Of a DNA stretch of 64,000 nt, positions 24,667 through 36,073 are shown piece after piece (the stretch's first letter is position 1; each line of letters begins with the position of its first letter). Under the pieces are notes generated by a model. The model was not told the DNA's origin, searched no databases, and worked only from the letters and a program-made list of their open reading frames with translations. A program made the position numbers and the translations under genes. Source of the stretch: Cordia subcordata (lineage: Eukaryota; Streptophyta; Magnoliopsida; Boraginales; Cordiaceae); the NCBI GenBank assembly GCA_028554755.1, contig JAPTOF010000001.1, forward strand, positions 33,127,501 to 33,191,500. The letters run 5' to 3'.

Positions 24667-25460
24667 GGAAATTTTTTATTTTTACCTTATTTTTTAAAAA
24701 TTATCGCAAAAATATCTTTGTTTTGTTCAAAAATACCATTTTCGGTAAGTCATTTGCCAAAAAGGTAAGTGATTTATCGTTCGCGAATCCCGAAATTTAA
24801 AAAAAAAATTAAAAAATGAAGTGGTTCTGTTTTTAATAAAAAAACTGTAAGACTTACCGAAAATTTTCCTATCACTATATATACATGTACAAATATATGG
24901 TCGACTTGGTCATCAGGCAAAATAAACACACACCACCTCTACGGCTTTATTGGTCCCTGTTCCATATTGTCTTTACTAAATTATACTTCTCTTTGGGCCC
25001 CTTCTTTCTTTCTATGTTAACCTTTTTGCCTGGTCCCTTTGGTATTATTAAATCAGTCAATGGTATTTTTATTTAATGACAACGTGGAGTCGCATATACT
25101 GCTGACTGATATTTCACCATTTTATTAGCCTATAAAAGCGAACGGATAACACAGATCTCAGCCCCCATCCTCTCTTGTACTCTCTCTCCAAAACCTTTCG
25201 GGCTCTCTCCAAAAAGGGTAAGTGACTTACCGTTTTTTAGTAAAAAACGGTAGGTCAATTACCAAACGGTAGGTGACTTACCTTTTTTTATTAAAAACGT
25301 AACCCTTTTTTTATTTTTTTTAAATTTTGGGATCCGAGAACGGTAAGTACTTACCATTTCGGTAGGTAACTTACCAAAAAGAATATTTTTTAAAAATTTT
25401 TCAAAATAAAAGTTTTTTTGTGATAATTTTTTAAAAGTAGGATAAAAATAAAAAATTTTC
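24667..25460. mobile_element. Mutator-type (MULE) non-autonomous element with 9-bp target duplication
   Basis: Both flanks carry the identical 9-mer GGTAGCAAA (24658-24666 and 25461-25469). The left end (ggaaattttttatttttacc) and the reverse complement of the right end (gaaaattttttatttttatcc) match, and the similarity continues inward for roughly 100 bp or more, through a run of ggtaagt/acttacc motifs. Long inverted ends plus a 9-bp duplication are the hallmarks of Mutator-like elements. There is no transposase. The core at 24880-25215 is more complex than the ends and includes a promoter-like stretch, so this may be a Pack-MULE. It lies about 2.7 kb 5' of the kinase start codon. Confidence 0.8.
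25085..25215 (+). promoter_or_regulatory. Promoter-like core inside the Mutator-type element
   Basis: Plus strand: 'cctataaaagcgaac' at about 25129 (TATA box), then about 50 bp later a pyrimidine-rich leader (ctctcttgtactctctctcc, then ctctctcc again). This is the ordinary shape of a plant core promoter and 5' leader, yet no gene follows within the element. Activity is inference. Confidence 0.4.
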
Positions 25461-25689
25461 GGTAGCAAAAGAGGCAGGTGGGGAGTAGAGCAGTCAAGCA
25501 ACAGATGAAAGTTGGAAAAGGGCGAGGAGGGTTACAAGAAAGCCGTACATTGTGTGTGTGTGTGTGTGCAGTTTCAGTTTTCTTTAAAGCTGTCTGAAAC
25601 GTATCGTATCTCTGGGTTGGTGCAGAAGATATATATGATACCATGGATGATGATGTCTTTCGTTTTGGGGGGACGTTATAATATTATCG

Positions 25690-26215
25690 GGGTCATCTGA
25701 TTTGAAAAAAAACAATTTCAACCATTTAAAATCTCAAACTGATTTAAATTAAATAGCTAAAACCAAAACAAATTATATTAATAATCAAAATTATTTAACA
25801 GAATTCAACACAATTTCCATTATTAACCGAAATAACTATTGGAGGAAAAATCATATATTAGTCAAAAATAAATGAAATAACCAAATTTTATTTTAATTAT
25901 AATAAACGAATTCCAATATTTATTATCATAATTCACATTATGTATATAACAGTGATATGAACTTGTAAATAAATAAATATATGCGTGCATGTTTGTTTAT
26001 GTAAACTTGAAAAAATAATAACTAAATAAAAATTTTATTTTAAAAAACAATTATCTGGCTATCTGATTCTTAATCGATTTTTTGGATAAATAACCGAAAC
26101 CGAACGGAAAATTTAATTTTTTTTATTTTTTATGACCAAAATCGAACCGAATATAAAAATAACCAATTTAAATTTCATATTTCAGTTCGGTTTCCAAATA
26201 ATACTCACCCCTATA
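25690..26215. repeat. Dispersed 'aaccgaa/ttcggtt' repeat ending in 'actcacccct'
   Basis: AT-rich and self-complementary in wording (ggttatt, aaccgaa, gttcggtttcc), closing with 'aatactcacccctatat'. Relatives in this window: 15520-15700, 31708-32330, 39060-39310 and 52725-53192. The 31.7-kb copy shows both ends ('aggagtgagcatt' and 'aatgctcaccctcacccct'), supporting a MITE-like family with gGGTGAGCA-type termini. Confidence 0.5.
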
Positions 26216-26905
26216 TTGAAAGTTCTTTCCCGACTAAGCTATGTATTATTCTTATGATAAGACTCTTCGCACTATACCATTTGGCAGTCGAGTTTTGTTA
26301 ATTTAGCTCTCCTTGTTATCAAGGAAAAAACTATTATTATAATATTATAAATGAAATTTTTTGTTTTTTGGCTTTAAACAAGGATATTCTGAAATCATAT
26401 TAAACTTGAGACTATATATTTTGCATTGAGACGGTAGCAATGAAAGAAAAATCTTCTTAATAAGTACGCTTTAGGTATTCAAGCTTGTGTTTCTTTCTTA
26501 CGAGTTGAGATTATTATTATTTCAACCAAATAAAATTTAAATGTCGATAGAATAATATAATATAAATAATTTTTAATATTGTAATATTAAATGCGGTTGG
26601 TAAGAATAGTAGTAACTCCGTGTCAATGATGCGGATAAGATCAAAATGTAAAGTGGCTGTTGGTATGTGGGTAAAGGGGGAGTGGAGTGGTGCGGATGGT
26701 GTGAGGGGTTGTTGCTTTTGCTGTTGGAGTTTTTGGTAGTATTCTGGTTGGCTATATTTTACTCGTCGATGCCAGTACATGCCTTACAACTTCCGTATCA
26801 CTTGCTAAAATTCTTACTTTTTGTTCTTAAAGTTTGTAATTATTCTTCAAATAAGTCATTTACTGTAATGTATTATTTCAAAAAATAAACACACAAATTT
26901 TAGAG

Positions 26906-27306
26906 TAAATTATATAAATAGTCTCTATTATTTATAAAAAAAATATTAATTTGGTCCTTATTATTTTAAAATTTAACTTATTTAGTTTTTAATATTCAAC
27001 ATGTGTTACTTTAGTCCCTATGATTTTGAAAGCGACAAATTTGATCTCCAATATTTGTAAAAAGTGACCTACGTAATCTCTATTTTAGCCCTAAAATGGT
27101 GATGTGATAGCAAGATAACCAATTAATAGAGATGGATATTGGCTTTTTTTTTTTGCAAATATTAAGAATTAGATTATTACTTTTGAAACAATACACACTA
27201 TATTAACCTTTTTTTGCAAATATTAAGAATCAAGTAGGGGACTTTTAAAATAATAGGAATTCGTCTGACACTTTTTATAAATAATAGAGATTATTTGTTA
27301 AACGCA
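26906..27306. mobile_element. MITE with about 25-bp terminal inverted repeats
   Basis: Left 'aaatagtctctattatttataaaaa' and right 'tttttataaataatagagattattt' are reverse complements with one mismatch. The interior has 'ttagtccctatgatttt' type text and no coding capacity. Confidence 0.75.
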
Positions 27307-27354
27307 AATTGTATCATATACCCATGCTCACCATGCTCCTTCATTCTCTTTTTT

Positions 27355-27445
27355 GAATAATACACACTCACACAAAAAAACACACTCACGCACACACACA
27401 CAGATGTGTACACACATAAACCCACACTGACGCACGCACCCCCTA
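27355..27445. repeat. CA-rich microsatellite
   Basis: Interrupted cacaca tract. The Val/Cys/Ser-rich minus-strand frame over it is an artefact. Confidence 0.85.
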
Positions 27446-27593
27446 AACAATTGTAAAAAAGAAAATCGTATTTAATTAAATATAATGATGGATCGCTTGG
27501 CATGTGAAATCCTCGACATTACAGTGGTGTTGAAGTAGTGCCTTGGCTGCAAAATCTCATTATGCAATGGATAAAGATAACATGAAGTTTGTG

Positions 27594-27638
27594 TGGTGGT
27601 GGTGGTGGTGGTGGTGGTGGTGGTGGGGGGGGGGGCGG
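27594..27638. repeat. GGT microsatellite running into a G homopolymer
   Basis: About ten GGT units followed by a run of G. The polyproline frame on the minus strand comes from this. Confidence 0.95.
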
Positions 27639-27699
27639 CAATAAATGAAAAGGAATAGTTTTTGGATACTTTTTATGATAGGCCACAAAAATGTATATA

Positions 27700-28015
27700 T
27701 TCATGACATAAATTATGAATACATAGTAAAAAAGTTGTTAATAATTTAATTCACGTATTTGTTGATAATTTTTATACTATTTGTTCATAATTTATATAAA
27801 AATATATGTGTTGCATTGTTTGGTCACTATTTTTATGGTATTTGTTCATCATTCACTAGTTTATGTCATTTATTCACCATGTCATGGTCTTTGTTCATCA
27901 TTTATGGTTTTTATTTACTATTTTATACCCTTTGTTCACTATCTTATGGTATTTATTCACTAAAAAATGCACTGTACATTGAAGGTGCATATTGCATCGT
28001 GAAAGCATGATATAA
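27700..28015. repeat. TTGTTCA-type dispersed repeat
   Basis: Repeated 'tttgttcatcattta', 'tttgttcactatttta' and 'tttattcac' phrases. The opening 'aaaaaagttgttaataatttaattcacgtatttgttgataatttttatactatttgttcataa' is nearly the same as at 53390-53455, so the two copies are related. Confidence 0.55.
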
Positions 28016-28384
28016 CCTCTCTTTGTTAAATTCTCCCCAAATTTCAATTGAAAAAGATGTTGACAAGTTCAAGTCTCTATTAGTTGATTCTTCAAGGAGG
28101 CTTTACCTAGAAAAGAGAATTGGGTTGAGAAGTTGGTGAAAATGGAATAAAAAATCGTGATAAGTAGAGATAAGTTTAAAAATTTTATTAGTGAAAACTA
28201 CGTAATTTTGGAGGTCAAAATTAATGGGGGCGATAAAGAAGCCAAGTAATTTTTTACACAAAAACATCAAAATAATTTTGAAACATTTTATAAAGCTTTT
28301 ATTCGATAAATAGATATATATTGCAGCCCCTGAAATAAGTAACATGCATCCCGCATCCGTCCCGAACAGACCCTTTGTTCTTTT

Positions 28385-28760
28385 TTGGGGTTAATTGTCT
28401 CAAAGGTCCTTCGTCTTTCGTGCTTTTAACAATTTCGTTTCCTATTTTTTGAGGCGACGATATTCAATCATTATATTTTTTTATTATACCAATGTTAAAT
28501 TTTTCATTACAAACTGTTAGAATCAACGTAGTACAACAAAAAAATATAGAGGACTAACGGTGATACAACCAATAAATCAAATGACTGTCGCATTATTTTT
28601 AAATCTAAATTCTAATGGTTCATGACTGCCACAATATTTTTCAATCCAATTTCTAACGGCTCGTGAAGAGAGTGGTAACATTGGTACAATGAAAATTTTT
28701 AAGGGATTAGAAAAAATCATTTTAAAAGGCAAGAAATAAAATTGTTAAAAATTAAAAAAA
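28385..28760. mobile_element. Degenerate inverted-repeat MITE
   Basis: Left 'ttaattgtctcaaaggtccttcgtctttcgtgcttttaacaattt' is imperfectly mirrored by right 'aggcaagaaataaaattgttaaaaatt'. Interior noncoding, with a repeated 'aattctaatggttcatgactgccacaat' / 'aatttctaacggctcgtgaagag' motif. Confidence 0.4.
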
Positions 28761-29039
28761 TAAAGAACTTCTGGAATAATTTTTTGTTTTTTTTTGGGGT
28801 CAAGCGTTTAAGAAGAGTTGAGAAGAGAATCATGAGTGTTTCTGTCTCATGTAATATTCGCATGCAGACCAAAGTGGGCCCCCACTGTAGACGGTTACTT
28901 TCGTACTCAGATTTGCTTCCGTCGAATATATGCTTCCTTCTTTGTCTTCTTACTGGTGTGGCTTGGGTTTTTGTTTTTTGTTTTTTTTTCATTTTTTCAC
29001 ACTCTGTCCAATTGTTGATTTCACATGAGATATGAATTC

Positions 29040-29560
29040 AGGTGGTCACCTTTAGAATTGATACACGTGTCTAGTCTGATTGGGATTGCAAAGAAAGTCA
29101 CCGACGTGAGTTAGTAAGTGTGATTAGTGTGACACCGACAACGCGATCGAGTCAGTGTGTGGCGATCTCATTGAAATATTGCGGCATTCTTTGGATTTCC
29201 ACGCCCGTTGGTCCTCTCTCGCAGTGCCACTCACGACATCCTCGATTTACCTCCCCGCTTAAGGCGCCTGGGTGGGAAAGGGGTTCTCCTTTGGTTAACC
29301 CTTTTGAAAAGAAAGTCACCGACTTAGTTGGGTCTCGGAATATCCACCGTCACAAGTCTAATTTCCTTTGTCTTGCAGGTCGAACCTCCACATTTGAGCG
29401 AAGAAGATTTGTTGATAATTTCAGCATTCTATCATCTTATTCCATGATAAGAAAAGCAACAATCAAAATGAAGGCCCCAAAAGCACCTCTTGCTACCACG
29501 TTAATATGCTTAGCTTTTCAAAGAAGCTGTTTTTTTTGTTTTTAACCTTTATCTAATATA
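29040..29560. other. Unexplained GC-richer island with a 16-bp direct repeat
   Basis: The stretch 29110-29400 is clearly less AT-rich than its surroundings. The 16-mer 'aaagaaagtcaccgac' occurs at 29090-29105 and again at 29308-29323. A 141-codon plus-strand frame at 29120-29545 shows no family I recognise. Possibilities are an organelle-DNA insertion, a noncoding transcript or a TE piece. Confidence 0.35.
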
Positions 29561-30565
29561 TTTTACCAATATTATTTAACATATAAAAAAATTTAAAGTG
29601 GAATCAAACGCCTTCCATTAACTTATGATAAGTGTTATAATATTATTTTTTGAAAAACATTCCAAAAAATCAGTTAAAGTGTTCTACTAATATAATGTAA
29701 GTTCAAGTACTTAGTTTTTCTTGTACTTACTTCAGATATTTATCGTACTTGCTGAACGCCAAATTGCACAATTTGACTCTTAGTTCTCCTTGCACGCCCC
29801 GTGCCTCCATTCTAGTTATCAAGAATAAATAGTTTCAATCACATGATGTTCACTAATCCTAAGAATAAATTAGTTATAATATTATAATATTGCAATTATA
29901 TTTTAATATAATCATTATATGTTATAATAAATTAGTTATAAATTGTGGATATAATTATAATAACTTGTACAAATAATTTATACCAATTATATTACAAGCA
30001 GCATATTATGACATTACAAGACGATGCATACGCTCCCTTAATTCCGTCTTCTCATGTGATTCCGTCGCCGCAGTCAACTTAGTCAACCACAACAAAAACA
30101 CATTTATCTAGGCCTATCACTGTCAGTTGATGTTCAAGTTTAGAACACTTGACATGCAATCACCCTGGCAACGTTTTGTTTTTCATCGCTCCTTGCACGT
30201 ACATTTTACAAAATTGAAATTAACGTTATGGTCTTGGTAAGGTTTGGGACTTTTTCTAGTTATTTTTTTCTTTTTTAAATAAATTTTTGGTTGAAATTAA
30301 TAATATCGCCCAGGACATATCTAATGCTACTGCCCCCTGAGTTATGTTTTCTTCAATAATGTCTTTTTTTTCAGATAATATTGTGACAAAAAATTGCTTG
30401 GACCTACAAGGCCTACTCCGCTGTTGAATTTATGGACCAGTCTACTGGGTTGCTTGCTCAAAGGTCAAAGTCAAAGCCTGTGACGAGTTTAATTCTCATT
30501 TGGATTACTTCGTTCCTGGTTTGACTTCAACCATGGATCAACTTGGTCGCTCTTATGGATATATA
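29560..30565. other. Intergenic, nothing recognised
   Basis: AT-rich; no supported gene or repeat ends. Confidence 0.5.
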
Positions 30566-30569
30566 AAAA

Positions 30570-30683
30570 GAAGTGTAAGTCCAAGTCTAGATATGTTCAA
30601 GAAAAGAGAAGTAAAAGTCTAAGTCCAGATATGTTCAGGAAAAAAGAAGTATAAATCCAAGTCTAGCTACGTTCAAGGAAAGA
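30570..30683. repeat. Three imperfect 38-bp tandem repeats
   Basis: Units at 30570-30607, 30608-30645 and 30646-30683, each of the form gaagt-n-aagtccaagtctagatatgttca-n. Seven or fewer differences between any two by eye. Confidence 0.9.
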
Positions 30684-30895
30684 TAAGCTTAGAGATAATA
30701 AAGCTTAGTGTGGTTGCATACAGATATTCATTCCAAATGGAGTTCAATTAGAGGACAAATTTTTGAATGTATTAAAGACTCCTCTATCCAAAAAGTTATA
30801 AACGCAAGACTCCCAAGAAATAGAAAGACACGCCCAATACACTCAACCTATACACCCCGCCTTCCCAGCACCAAACCAACCAACATTAACAACAT

Positions 30896-31008
30896 AAATT
30901 GCAATTTCTCCCACTAATTCAAATGTAATTTCTCCCAGGTTTGCTTCACAACCTAAATTGTAATTTCTCCCACTAATTCAAATGCAATTTCTCCCACTAA
31001 TTGAAATC
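30896..31008. repeat. Short repeats of 'caatttctcccactaattcaaatg'
   Basis: Copies begin at about 30902, 30926 (partial), 30962 and 30985. Noncoding. Confidence 0.8.
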
Positions 31009-31025
31009 ACTACGATACTTGTAGG

Positions 31026-31420
31026 TTATCGGTGCCCCATCCCGAAAATTGCAATTGTAGAAATTACCTCTATAGACAATAAATATATTTTTTGGTTGAA
31101 AGATGTAATAATGCAATTATAATCTGGATTAGCGACATGCCATAGTTCGAATAATTTTAAGAAATTATCAAGCTTGAATATATATAACTCAGGAAGCATT
31201 TGAAACATTTCATATTTATATAGAAGCCTACTTATTGTAATTTCCTTAACTTGATTGGTGCTTTCATGTGTGACTTCTAGTTGATCCCATATTTGTTTAG
31301 CCGTAGTGCATCCCATGATTTATTAAATTAGGAAGGACCTAAGGCAAGATAAAAGTAGTGTATGTAATTGGCATTAGCTTCGACTAGTTTTTTATCATTC
31401 TTATCCCATTTTTTTTTTGG
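31026..31420 (-). pseudogene. Ty1/copia gag remnant (UBN2-type)
   Basis: Minus-strand 31026-31316 starts 'GCTTAKQIWDQLEVTHESTN' and continues 'QVKEITISRLLYKYEMFQM', which matches the well-known copia gag block (SCTTAKEAWDxLEVTYEGTxxVKxxRIxLLxxEYExFxM). Upstream of its first Met, two adjacent stops (about 31320-31326) interrupt the preceding 'CxLxxxEF' segment, so the frame is dead. No protease, integrase or reverse transcriptase is adjacent. Confidence 0.75.
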
Positions 31421-31707
31421 TTTAGGAACTTTTTCACCATTTCTGAATTTTTCTTCGCGAAAAACTTAACCAATGTATACTCTTTGGTTAAAACCTTATT
31501 CTGCGACCCTAATTCTCTCTAGATTTTATCAAATTATTTACTTATACAAAATTTTCTTGGTAATGAAATTCAATGGGACTTCTATCTACCTTTACTAGCA
31601 AATAAATTTCAAATTTAGTAACATTTTTAGTTTAAGCTTAAGAATATTCTTGCTTATTCAACCAAAAAGAAAGTTGAAGATTATCAACTATCAAATATTA
31701 AACCAAA

Positions 31708-32330
31708 ATTAGGAGTGAGCATTTTTTTTCTTTTTTTCAAAGAGGATCAATGGTGGTTTTCCACCTACCTCTATTGATGACTCGAACTTGAGAGCTAACA
31801 AACCCAAATGAGATGTGCTCCCACTAAACTAAGCCCTCTTGTCAAGTGAGCATTTAGTTTAACCAAACTGAATTGAAATCAAAATTTAATAACTGAATTT
31901 CCAAATCTTTAAAAATTTATCACCAAAAGCGAACCAAACTTAACTACCAAAATTATTTAACCAAATTTTTTTGGTTCAGTTTCGGTTATTAACCGAAAAA
32001 ATGTATTTTTTTAAAAAATAACTAAATTTCTTTGTAACTATAATAATTAAATTCCAATATCCATTGCCAGAACTCACATTTAAATATAATAATCAAATTC
32101 CAGTATCCAATTCGTATTATGTATGTGAGAGTAATACAGACTTGTAAATATATATGACCATAAACTTAAAAAAGTAATAACTAAATAAAAGCTTTCTTAA
32201 AAAATCATTATTCAAATTTCCAATTATTAACCAAATTTTTGAATAAATAACCAAAATGAATTTTGTATTTCGTATATCGATTCGGTTTGCTTATTTGTAC
32301 CAAAATAATGCTCACCCTCACCCCTACTAA
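31708..32330. mobile_element. MITE-like element of the 'gGGTGAGCAtt' family
   Basis: Left 'ttaggagtgagcatt' and right 'aatgctcaccctcacccctac' are imperfect inverted repeats. The inside is full of aaccaaa/ttcggtt wording. See the relatives listed at 25690. Confidence 0.5.
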
Positions 32331-33864
32331 TATTACCTTTTTTTTCCCACTATGATTCTAATACGAGTGAGACAATGAAAGTGTAGCAAAAGTATTGAAA
32401 TTTTTATCACACAGAATTTCCTTTTGGAGTTCAAAATGATAACCAGTTAAAGAGAGAAGGAAGCCAAGTGTAATTTACCTATTTAAATTTATTAAAATCT
32501 CCCAGTTAAATCATCACATGAGGCACATTTGACATTCTTTGCTCGTTTTGTTAACTAAAATTGAAATCCTTAATTGCATCCTTCTATAGAAGTGTTCTTT
32601 TTTTTTTTCTTTTTCTTTTTTTCCTTGTCATACATCAATAGAACTTCAAGTTAGTAAAATGTAGTAGTTCAAGTACAATTTACCATTTTTCCTAAATAAT
32701 CAAGTCTTGCTTTTAGTAAACATGCTTTCTGCAAATACTGCCGTGAAGACATTCATTTGCTAGTGTTGTTGAAGCATACATTTCCATATTTGTCATAATC
32801 ATCCTCTTAACTATTAGGAACTAGGATTTTGACTCGGTGTTGAAAGTTATGGTAGAGATATACACGACTCGGTTCAGTGAAATTTATGTACTAATCTTTT
32901 AATTGAACCAATGTACTTGATTTATACTTTAATTTGTAAAGCCAAAACCACCCAATATACAATTAACGCACCAATATTTTGGTTAGTCCAATTTTTAGGT
33001 ATTTATGGACAATTTTGGTTATTTCTCGAACTATATGTTGTAGTTCTCTTCAACCATGTAATAATTATTGCTATTCCTATGTGTTGGTTAACTTTTATTT
33101 CTAACTGCTTATCGGAAAAAAAAAAGGAAATAAAAATAAAGAAAACACTTTGCTATTCTGCAATAGTCTCTTCTGGCAATTGCACTACCTCAAATCTACC
33201 AATTCAAGAAGCATATTTGCACCACTTAAAAAGTTGTTTATGGAGAAAAATAAATAATTTTGAAATTGAAAATAGGCTCTATTTGAAGATGTTTCAGCAA
33301 TTTTCAATTCAATTTTATACAATGTTTTAGCATAGTCATATTGACTCATGCTTCCTCTTGTTAGGGCAATTTCGAAGGACTTTGAAGATCATTGTACCTT
33401 CAACAAACTCTACATCTCACTCTCTATTTTGGCTTAGTATTCTTCTATAGACACTTGCTTCATACAGATCCCGTTGATTTTATATTTTATATTATTGTTT
33501 TTTGTTTAATTTTTTTTATTTTTTCTATTGCAACAAAGCCACAAATCTATAATTTTAATTAGATTTATTTGTAGTTTGAGTTTATGAATGGGATTTTTAA
33601 AGTACATTCTTTTCATACAGAAAATGTTAACAAAATGACGTTTTATATATATAGGCTTAAAGATGGATTCGCTAGACAGTGGAAATAATATTAGCAATGG
33701 AATTTTATGATATATAAAAATTAATAAGCAACGTAGAAAATGAAAAGGACAAAAAAAAGTTTGCTATAGAGAATACGATTAAATGCGGAATGATTAAGAA
33801 ACTTAAAACCATTTGAAATCAGAGGGAAAAGAAAAAATAGAACGGTGTGTTTAGCGTTGATGTT

Positions 33865-34075
33865 AGAGCCTGTTTAGATTGGTTTAAGAATTTTTTTAAA
33901 AGCACATATTTTTGTAATAAATATTTAAATTATATTTTAAAGATAAATAAATAAATAACGAAACTCAATCTCAGCTTTCTTCAAAATCCAAAATTTTTTA
34001 CTTCTTAAGAAACTTTTTTCAAAAATTAAAAAAAAAATTCTTTTACAAAAAGTCAATTTAAATGAACTCTTAAAC
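33865..34075. mobile_element. Short MITE ('gcctgtttagattggttt' ends)
   Basis: Left 'gagcctgtttagattggttt' and right 'aaagtcaatttaaatgaactctta' are imperfect inverted ends. Family members: 48069-48382 and 51914-52172. Confidence 0.45.
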
Positions 34076-34134
34076 TTGGATTCTCCATCATCCCGCTCAA
34101 GAAATTTTCTCCTTTTCAGCTATAGGATTATTAG

Positions 34135-34245
34135 CCTATTTGGCTAAGCTTATTTGGGGCTTATAAGCTGCAAATAATAAAAAATATATAAAAATATATA
34201 TTTTTTTAATAATTTATAAACTGCAAAATAAACAGAGCCAAACAC
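34135..34245. mobile_element. Short MITE related to 13611-14013
   Basis: Left 'cctatttggctaagcttatttggggcttataagc' and right 'ataaactgcaaaataaacagagccaaacaccc' are imperfect inverted repeats. Confidence 0.5.
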
Positions 34246-34760
34246 CCTCTATACCAACTGAGAAATGTAAGCCCACCTCATGTGATAGTCGAACAAAATT
34301 AACAGCCAAAACAAAAATCATACCTGCAGTTTCTTTTTTTCTTTTTTTTCTTTTTTTTATTTTTGAGTTTAAATTCTCATTGATGGCATAAGCCAAGAAC
34401 ATTTAATTTTTCTTTTTTTAGTCCCAACCTCCAACCTTACACCTGAACCTTATGGGATTCAAACTTAAATTATTATTCTTATAAGAAGCCATCTCAATTA
34501 GAGGCAGAGATAAAAATTTTGTTTACCAGAGTAAATATTAAATTATAAATTAATTTTAGGAAAACAAAATGTTAAAAGAAAGTTTTGATGTCAATTATGT
34601 GCTAAAAGTTGAAGAGTAACACGTGACTGTGCGAGTATTTTTTTTTTTAAAAAAAAATACTTCTTTCTTTTTCTTTTTTCCTTAGATGAAATACTTTGAT
34701 TCATTTCGAGCATTAATCACCATTGTTGATGAAGGGCTCAAATTTACTTTTACAAGTAGG

Positions 34761-35036
34761 TTTATTCCTGTATGGAATAATTTTATTTTAAGATACTTAT
34801 CTTATTAAAATTTAGAGATATCTTATAAAATTTAAAATATCTTATCATATACACAATACATTTTATAATTGTAAAAAATAAGATAGGATATATTGCTTAT
34901 TTCTTATAAAATAAAAGGTATAGTTTGCTTTGAATTTTTTAAAGCATGCATGATAAGATGTCTAAAATCTTATACGATTTTCTTCCATTTCAATAGAATA
35001 AGCATATTAAAATAAAACTATAACAAACAGAGCATA
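34761..35036. mobile_element. MITE, 'taagat(a/g)cttatctta' family, copy A
   Basis: Collinear along its length with 58701-58941: shared landmarks 'attttaagat', 'agatatcttata', 'aaaataagataggat', 'ggattgc..atttcttat' and 'gcatgataagatgtct'. Ends carry 'gtttgttata' in inverted relation to the left end. Confidence 0.7.
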
Positions 35037-35191
35037 AATATACATGAGATTTTATTGACAGGCTTTATTTTTTTTAATTAAGAGGGTTCAATAAAAATAT
35101 TTAAATACAGTCAATTGGGGGGAAATTTATTATGCATAGTATTGTTTCAATAACAAGAGGCGGTTAATTGAACCCCCATATTTATGAATCA

Positions 35192-35281
35192 TCCGTTAAT
35201 AGTCTCATTCACTTGAACTATTCCCTAGTCTCAAAATCCGTTAATAGTCTCGATCACTTGATTTATTCCCTAATCTCAAAA
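35192..35281. repeat. Imperfect 45-bp tandem pair
   Basis: Units at 35192-35236 and 35237-35281, both 'tccgttaatagtctc-n-atcacttga-n-ttccctaatctcaaaa' in form. Confidence 0.75.
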
Positions 35282-35639
35282 GCATTAAGCTTTAAGTCTT
35301 GTTCAACAATTAAAAACTCATAGATGTTACGCTTATTTGAGCTTTATTAAAGAAGTTACTAACAGCTAAGCTGTCTTGGAACTCGAACTAAACAGTTTCC
35401 TGTTGATATACAAAAGGGACAATTTCACCAATTCAGAAATTCAAACTAATATATAATAGGGATAGGTAAAAGCATTCCAAGCACACATTCTACACTGGCT
35501 CTTTTAATATTGCTTAGTTAAAATAATCTTGCTAAATATATTAAAAGTTTTCCCCAGTCATTTGATAAGGAAAATTACAAAGATTCACTTTTTTGGCATG
35601 ATAACTGTAATAAAATCCATGACTGATTCATTGAAATTT

Positions 35640-36073
35640 TCTGCTTAAATATTTGGCATATGAACTAGAAACAAGGACTCCCTTCTCATATTCGAATCTT
35701 TCCAACGAAGAATGAAATCTGAGTGTGACAAGCTATTGGTGTGAGGAATAAAACCGGGGAAATGGAGATTCAAACCAGCCTATTTGCCGAAGTTCAATTT
35801 TGATGACATAGGCAAAGAGCAAAGTCCGATACCTCACAACGTGCGATTAACCCATTCTTCTCTTTGTTGTTGGCCAACAGGTCATTTAGCATGATTTACA
35901 CCATGTGCTGCTGCCAAGCTACACAGAAGAAGACCAACATCATCTCGTCATCTTTATTTACTTGTTCAATTTGAAGTGAAATTAGTTTTTGAAGTAACAA
36001 GTAATACCTTTCCACTATAGTACAGGCAGAAAAAATCCAATTGCATTTGAGCATGCAGAACAAGAAGGTGAAA
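35640..36073 (-). other. Z-ISO 3' flank, probable 3' UTR
   Basis: Directly after the stop codon on the minus strand, with no other gene. The extent and the polyadenylation site are not resolved. Confidence 0.4.

Noticed and set aside
24667..25460. Reading the ggtaagt motifs as real introns of an unknown gene
   Set aside because: They are palindromic, occur on both strands and lie in the transposon's inverted ends; no exons connect them.
29120..29545. 141-codon plus-strand frame
   Set aside because: No recognisable domain, no start context or promoter; kept only as part of the unexplained island.
32911..33330. 139-codon plus-strand frame
   Set aside because: AT-driven hydrophobic composition, no family, crosses an A-rich run.
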